This document shows, piece after piece, positions 7,841 through 10,491 of a stretch of 10,491 nucleotides of DNA (position 1 is the first letter of the stretch; the number at the start of each line of letters is the position of its first letter). The position numbers were made by a program, and so were the translations under genes. The notes below the pieces were generated by a model. That model saw nothing but the letters and a program-made list of their open reading frames with translations, was not told where the DNA came from and searched no databases. The stretch covers positions 1-10,491 of the forward strand of contig JAFGSH010000045.1 of the NCBI GenBank assembly GCA_016934695.1, read 5' to 3'. The stretch comes from Deltaproteobacteria bacterium (GTDB taxonomy: Bacteria > Desulfobacterota > Syntrophia > Syntrophales > UBA2210).

Positions 7841-7860
7841 AATCACCCCCTTTTGTGATT
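7841..7860 (-). promoter_or_regulatory. Hairpin enclosing the PxxKW ribosome-binding site
   Basis: On the minus strand AATCAC (7860-7855) and GTGATT (7846-7841) are perfect complements flanking the 8-base loop AAAAGGGG. The extended Shine-Dalgarno AAGGGGGTGAT runs from the loop into the 3' arm, three bases before the ATG at 7837. Folding would partly block ribosome entry. Confidence 0.45.
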
Positions 7861-7873
7861 AAATATGTCGGAC

Positions 7874-7908
7874 AAAAAAAATCGGGCCGTCATACTGCAT
7901 TGCCCGAT
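7874..7908 (-). terminator. Terminator-like hairpin in the PxxKW leader
   Basis: Reading the minus strand, ATCGGGC (7908-7902) pairs perfectly with GCCCGAT (7887-7881) around a 14-base loop, and the stem is followed at once by seven T (7880-7874). This is the form of an intrinsic terminator, but it lies upstream of the PxxKW gene and downstream of a promoter-like element on the same strand. That makes it a possible attenuator. The plus strand has no T-run after the stem. Confidence 0.55.
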
Positions 7909-7939
7909 CGTTGCAAATGCTCCGAATAGACTGGCGCGC

Positions 7940-7968
7940 TTCCTAACAAATAAAAGAGGGCATGTCAA
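7940..7968 (-). promoter_or_regulatory. Promoter candidate for the PxxKW gene
   Basis: On the minus strand a perfect TTGACA (7968-7963) is followed after 17 bases by TAGGAA (7945-7940). TGT just ahead of it gives an extended -10 form. The -10 hexamer matches the consensus at only three of six positions. Transcription would begin near 7933, giving a leader of about 95 bases before the ATG. Confidence 0.4.
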
Positions 7969-7983
7969 CAAAAAAATGAGGGG

Positions 7984-8007
7984 ATGGTTTTGCAAAAACC
8001 ATATAAT
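7984..8007 (+). promoter_or_regulatory. Palindromic operator candidate overlapping a TATAAT box
   Basis: ATGGTTTT (7984-7991) and AAAACCAT (7995-8002) are a perfect 8-bp inverted repeat around GCA. The final T of the palindrome is the first base of a perfect -10 hexamer TATAAT (8002-8007). No good -35 lies 16-18 bases upstream, so a bound activator would suit this promoter. TTGACC (8009-8014) could instead be a -35 for a site near 8032. The palindrome lies 120-138 bases before the PTS genes. Confidence 0.35.
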
Positions 8008-8046
8008 ATTGACCAAATCTGCTAAACATGTTACGTACATTTTATC

Positions 8047-8075
8047 CCGTCGGGCACGAGTACGCCCCCGGACGG
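8047..8075 (+). other. GC-rich hairpin in the leader of the PTS operon
   Basis: CCGTC (8047-8051) pairs with GACGG (8071-8075), and GGGC (8052-8055) pairs with GCCC (8064-8067). An 8-base loop and a 3-base bulge complete the structure. No T-run follows, so it is not a simple terminator. It would lie in the 5' leader if transcription starts near the TATAAT at 8002. Confidence 0.35.
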
Positions 8076-8121
8076 TGTATGCGGGCGAGGGGTTTCAAAG
8101 AACGGAAGAGGGCCGTGGAGA

Positions 8122-8826
8122 ATGAAGAAGAGTGACCTGGCAGGAATATTCTTGAGGTCCCTGTCCATTCAGTCTTCATGGAATTTTCGAGGGATGCAGG
8201 ATATTGGATTTGCCTATTCCCTGATTCCCCTGGCCAGATCCGGCAAAGGAACGGAGCTTCTGGAACGGCATATCCGCCCGTTCAGTTCCCATCCGTACCT
8301 GACGGGAGCGATCATAGCTTCCGTGGCACGATTGGAGGAAGAATCGGCCGGTCTTGATGCCGTGCGCCGCAAGGAGGCGCTGATGGCCCCTTACGCCGCC
8401 GTGGGTGACCCCTTTTTCTGGGGGGGGCTCAGGCCGTTCTCGTCGTCGGCAGCCGTCATCCTTGCCATCCAGGGGTTGATCATTGCCCCCCTCTTTTTTC
8501 TGTTGCTCTATAATTCCGTCCATATATGGATTCGCCTGAGAGGATTCATTGAGGGATATCGCGACCGGAAGGGTGGCGTTGGTTTTCTCGGCAGGATGGC
8601 GCTGCCTTACAAAACCAGCAGACTCAAGTGGTGTACAACCTTTTTCCTGGCCCTCCTTGGAGCGATCTTCGTCAATTCGACCATTCCTCCCGGGGAGCTT
8701 CCCTGGGGTTTCGCGCTAGGAGGAACCCTCCTTCTTGTCATCTTCTGTTCCTGGGTGTTGCGCAGGGGGATATCCTCTCTCGCGTTGCTGTACGGGACGG
8801 CGCTCTTTTTTGTGGCGGTGGCGTAG
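8122..8826 (+). CDS. PTS mannose/fructose/sorbose-type EIID membrane subunit (short)
   Basis: EIID is one of the two membrane subunits (IIC and IID) of the mannose-family sugar phosphotransferase. The N-terminus shows the family pattern FLRSLSIQSSWNFRGMQDIGFAY (10-32). HPYLTGAI and the APYAAVGDPFFWGGLRP segment (about 89-105) follow, then hydrophobic stretches near 110-135, 175-190, 197-215 and at the C-terminus. At 234 residues it is about 50 shorter than E. coli ManZ; the missing part lies toward the C-terminus, between the last membrane segments. No IIC, IIB or IIA gene is next to it, so sugar transport by this gene alone is unlikely. Start ATG 8122, with AGAGGG (8107-8112) nine bases upstream. 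HPr follows after three bases. Confidence 0.85.
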   Translation: MKKSDLAGIFLRSLSIQSSWNFRGMQDIGFAYSLIPLARSGKGTELLERHIRPFSSHPYLTGAIIASVARLEEESAGLDAVRRKEALMAPYAAVGDPFFWGGLRPFSSSAAVILAIQGLIIAPLFFLLLYNSVHIWIRLRGFIEGYRDRKGGVGFLGRMALPYKTSRLKWCTTFFLALLGAIFVNSTIPPGELPWGFALGGTLLLVIFCSWVLRRGISSLALLYGTALFFVAVA

Positions 8827-8829
8827 AGC

Positions 8830-9099
8830 ATGAAAAGGGTCAAGATATTCACCCTGAAGAATAAGCTGGGACTGCATGCGAGGGCAGCCGCCAAGATCGT
8901 GGATGTGTTGGGCAGGTATGATGCGCGGGTGCTTCTTGCAAAGGATGGTGAGAAGATCGACGGCAGGAGTATCCTCGAGATACTGACGCTTGCCTGTCCC
9001 ATGGGGGGTCATCTTACCGTTGAGGCTGAGGGTGCGGATGCGGATGGTGTCGTGCGGGAGCTGGAAAAACTCATCGAAGACAAGTTCGGAGAAGAGTAA
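8830..9099 (+). CDS. ptsH: Phosphocarrier protein HPr
   Basis: HPr takes a phosphoryl group from enzyme I on a histidine and passes it to EIIA proteins in the cytoplasm. It has 89 residues, typical length. The active site is KLGLHARAA, with the catalytic His16 and Arg18. The second signature IDGRSILEILTLA carries Ser47, equivalent to the regulatory Ser46, so control by an HPr kinase is possible; that gene is not in the window. The ribosome site is weak (GTAGAG, overlapping the EIID stop), and the start is three bases after that stop, suggesting translational coupling. The enzyme I gene begins at the very next base after the stop codon. Confidence 0.95.
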   Translation: MKRVKIFTLKNKLGLHARAAAKIVDVLGRYDARVLLAKDGEKIDGRSILEILTLACPMGGHLTVEAEGADADGVVRELEKLIEDKFGEE

Positions 9100-10491
9100 A
9101 TGGGCGAAAGCGATCTGAAGATGATAGCCGCGCTGAAGGGTATCGGGGTGTCTCCGGGCATCGTGATTGGCCGCGCGTATGCCTTGGATCATCAGGATGT
9201 AAAAGAAACGCTCTATAAGTTGGATGACGGCAGCTTTATCCCCCGGGAGATCAAGCGGTTCAGGAAGGCCCTCAGGAATTCGAAGAAGGAATTGTTGGAG
9301 ATCAAGAAGGAGATCGGCGATCGCAAGGGGATCGGGCCGCTCCTGATCGATGTCTACATCATGATACTCGAAGATAAGACCCTGGTGAGCAATACCATAA
9401 AGAATATAGAGAAACATCGTGTCAATGCCGAGTGGGCGTTGGAGATGACAATTGCCGGTCATCGGGAGGTCTTTGACGCGATGGAAGACACCTACCTCAG
9501 GGAACGCATCAGGGACCTGGAATATGTGGGGCAGAGGATATTGAGGAATCTGTCCGGGAAGGCGCACGAGAAGATCTCCGACATCGAAGGAGAGGTCGTC
9601 ATTGTCGCACGGGATCTCTCTCCGGCCGATACGGTCCAGATGGCGACCCGCAGGATCCTGGGCTTTGCCACGGATATGGGGGGCATGACCTCTCATACCG
9701 CGATCGTGGCAAAGTCACTGGAGATCCCGGCGGTTGTCGGTCTGGAGAAGGTTACCTCGGAGGTGAGCGCCGGGGACCTGATCATTGTCGATGGGACGGC
9801 GGGGGTTGTCATCGTCAACCCCGATCCGGAGGTGATCAAAAGGTATGAGGATAAAAAACGCCACTACCTTGCGATGGAAGAGGACATGCTCAAGGACGCC
9901 CACCTTCCCGCCGTGACGGTTGATAATCATAGCGTGGGTGTCGGTGCGAACATCGAATTTGTCGAAGAGATCCCCTCGGCGGTCTTTCACGGGGCCAATG
10001 GCGTGGGGCTGTACCGGACGGAGTTTCTGTATATCAACCGAAAGGAGCTTCCCACCGAAGAGGAACACTTCTTGAATTACAGGCAGGTCGTCGAGGGGGA
10101 GGGGATCAAGTGGGCCACCATCAGAACCTTCGATCTGGGAGGGGACAAGTTCGTATCCGATGCTGGTCTGGCAGAGGAGATGAACCCGGTGATGGGTCTG
10201 CGGGCCATACGGTTCTGCCTCCAGGAGGTGGAGCTCTTCAAGGTGCAGCTGAGGGCGATACTGCGCGCCAGTGTTTACGGCAATACCGGTATCCTGCTTC
10301 CCATGATTTCAGGGATGCAGGAGATCCTGGATGCCCGGAAGATCATCGACGAAGTGAAAGAAGAGCTGGTGTCTGTCGGGGTCCCCATTGATGAAGATAT
10401 CAAGATAGGGATCATGATCGAGGTTCCCTCCGCGGTGATCCTCGCTGAGAGGCTGGCGGAGGAGGTTGATTTCTTCAGCATCGGCACCAAC
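9100..10491 (+). CDS. ptsI: PTS enzyme I (PEP-protein phosphotransferase), 3' end outside the window
   Basis: Enzyme I autophosphorylates with phosphoenolpyruvate and passes the phosphate to HPr, the first step of the PTS. The window holds 464 codons of about 580-590. Order seen: N-terminal KGIGVSPGIVIGRAYA; the helical HPr-binding region (about 40-150); the phosphohistidine domain with GGMTSHTAIVAKS, catalytic His199; then the PEP-binding barrel, with GANGVGLYRTEFLY, RTFDLGGDK, NPVMGLRAIRF and IEVPSAVILAE. The window ends within the DFFSIGTN signature. There is no GAF or other N-terminal sensor domain, so this is PtsI rather than PtsP. The frame is uninterrupted. Start ATG 9100 directly abuts the HPr stop, indicating coupled translation. 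Confidence 0.95.
   Translation, partial: MGESDLKMIAALKGIGVSPGIVIGRAYALDHQDVKETLYKLDDGSFIPREIKRFRKALRNSKKELLEIKKEIGDRKGIGPLLIDVYIMILEDKTLVSNTIKNIEKHRVNAEWALEMTIAGHREVFDAMEDTYLRERIRDLEYVGQRILRNLSGKAHEKISDIEGEVVIVARDLSPADTVQMATRRILGFATDMGGMTSHTAIVAKSLEIPAVVGLEKVTSEVSAGDLIIVDGTAGVVIVNPDPEVIKRYEDKKRHYLAMEEDMLKDAHLPAVTVDNHSVGVGANIEFVEEIPSAVFHGANGVGLYRTEFLYINRKELPTEEEHFLNYRQVVEGEGIKWATIRTFDLGGDKFVSDAGLAEEMNPVMGLRAIRFCLQEVELFKVQLRAILRASVYGNTGILLPMISGMQEILDARKIIDEVKEELVSVGVPIDEDIKIGIMIEVPSAVILAERLAEEVDFFSIGTN

Noticed and set aside
7838..7846. GTG at 7846 as the PxxKW start
   Set aside because: It lies inside the extended Shine-Dalgarno. The ATG at 7837 is correctly spaced and gives the expected N-terminus.
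8052..8065. GG-N10-GC pattern resembling a sigma-54 promoter before EIID
   Set aside because: The flanking bases do not match TGGCA or TTGC, and the pattern falls within the GC-rich hairpin, so it is probably chance.
7865..8125. 86-codon plus-strand frame in the divergent spacer, overlapping the EIID start as ATGA
   Set aside because: The ATGA overlap is tempting, but there is no ribosome site, the product resembles nothing (not an EIIC remnant), and it runs through the hairpins and promoter-like elements.
8716..9696. 326-codon open frame on the minus strand opposite EIID, HPr and EI
   Set aside because: It spans three well-supported plus-strand genes and shows no domain.
1..10491. Mobile elements, CRISPR arrays, phage genes or toxin-antitoxin pairs
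   Set aside because: No transposase, terminal inverted repeats, spaced direct repeats or integrase were seen. The tRNA-Val 3' end shows no repeated attachment core within the window.

Overview
The window is ordinary bacterial chromosome: gene-dense, moderately GC-rich, with no insertion sequence, phage gene or CRISPR array. Three things point to an anaerobic deltaproteobacterium (Desulfobacterota, broadly Syntrophales/Geobacter-like): the order thrS-infC-rpmI-rplT-pheS-pheT-ihfA-merR, a PxxKW-type cysteine-rich protein, and a mannose-family EIID/HPr/EI cluster. The lineage is inferred from gene order and protein style, not from a search.

Layout. (1) Bases 8-82 are a complete tRNA-Val(GAC) with encoded CCA, followed by a probable intrinsic terminator. 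(2) Bases 192-7414 are one long plus-strand translation operon. It holds threonyl-tRNA synthetase, initiation factor IF-3, ribosomal proteins L35 and L20, both subunits of phenylalanyl-tRNA synthetase, an IHF-alpha-like DNA-bending protein and a small MerR-type regulator. Gaps are 5-47 bases and the operon ends at a strong symmetric terminator (7447-7475). (3) On the minus strand, converging on that terminator, is a 93-residue protein with nine cysteines of the PxxKW family (7556-7837). (4) A 284-base divergent intergenic region (7838-8121) carries most of the unexplained structure. Toward the PxxKW gene it has a promoter-like element, a hairpin with a U-tract, a competing hairpin and a ribosome-site hairpin. 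Toward the PTS genes it has a perfect palindrome touching a TATAAT box and a GC-rich leader hairpin. (5) Bases 8122-10491 are a tight plus-strand PTS cluster: a short EIID-type membrane protein, HPr, and enzyme I, which runs off the window end.

How they work together. The first operon co-produces core translation components. IF-3 seems to start at an AUA codon, the kind of rare start through which IF-3 limits its own synthesis. The PTS cluster has the phosphoryl chain PEP to EI (His199) to HPr (His16), and HPr keeps the regulatory serine. Only the IID membrane subunit is present, with no IIA, IIB or IIC in the window, so the job may be regulatory or may need partners encoded elsewhere.

The most interesting observations are the AUA start of infC with a hairpin over its Shine-Dalgarno, and the attenuator-like leader of the PxxKW gene.
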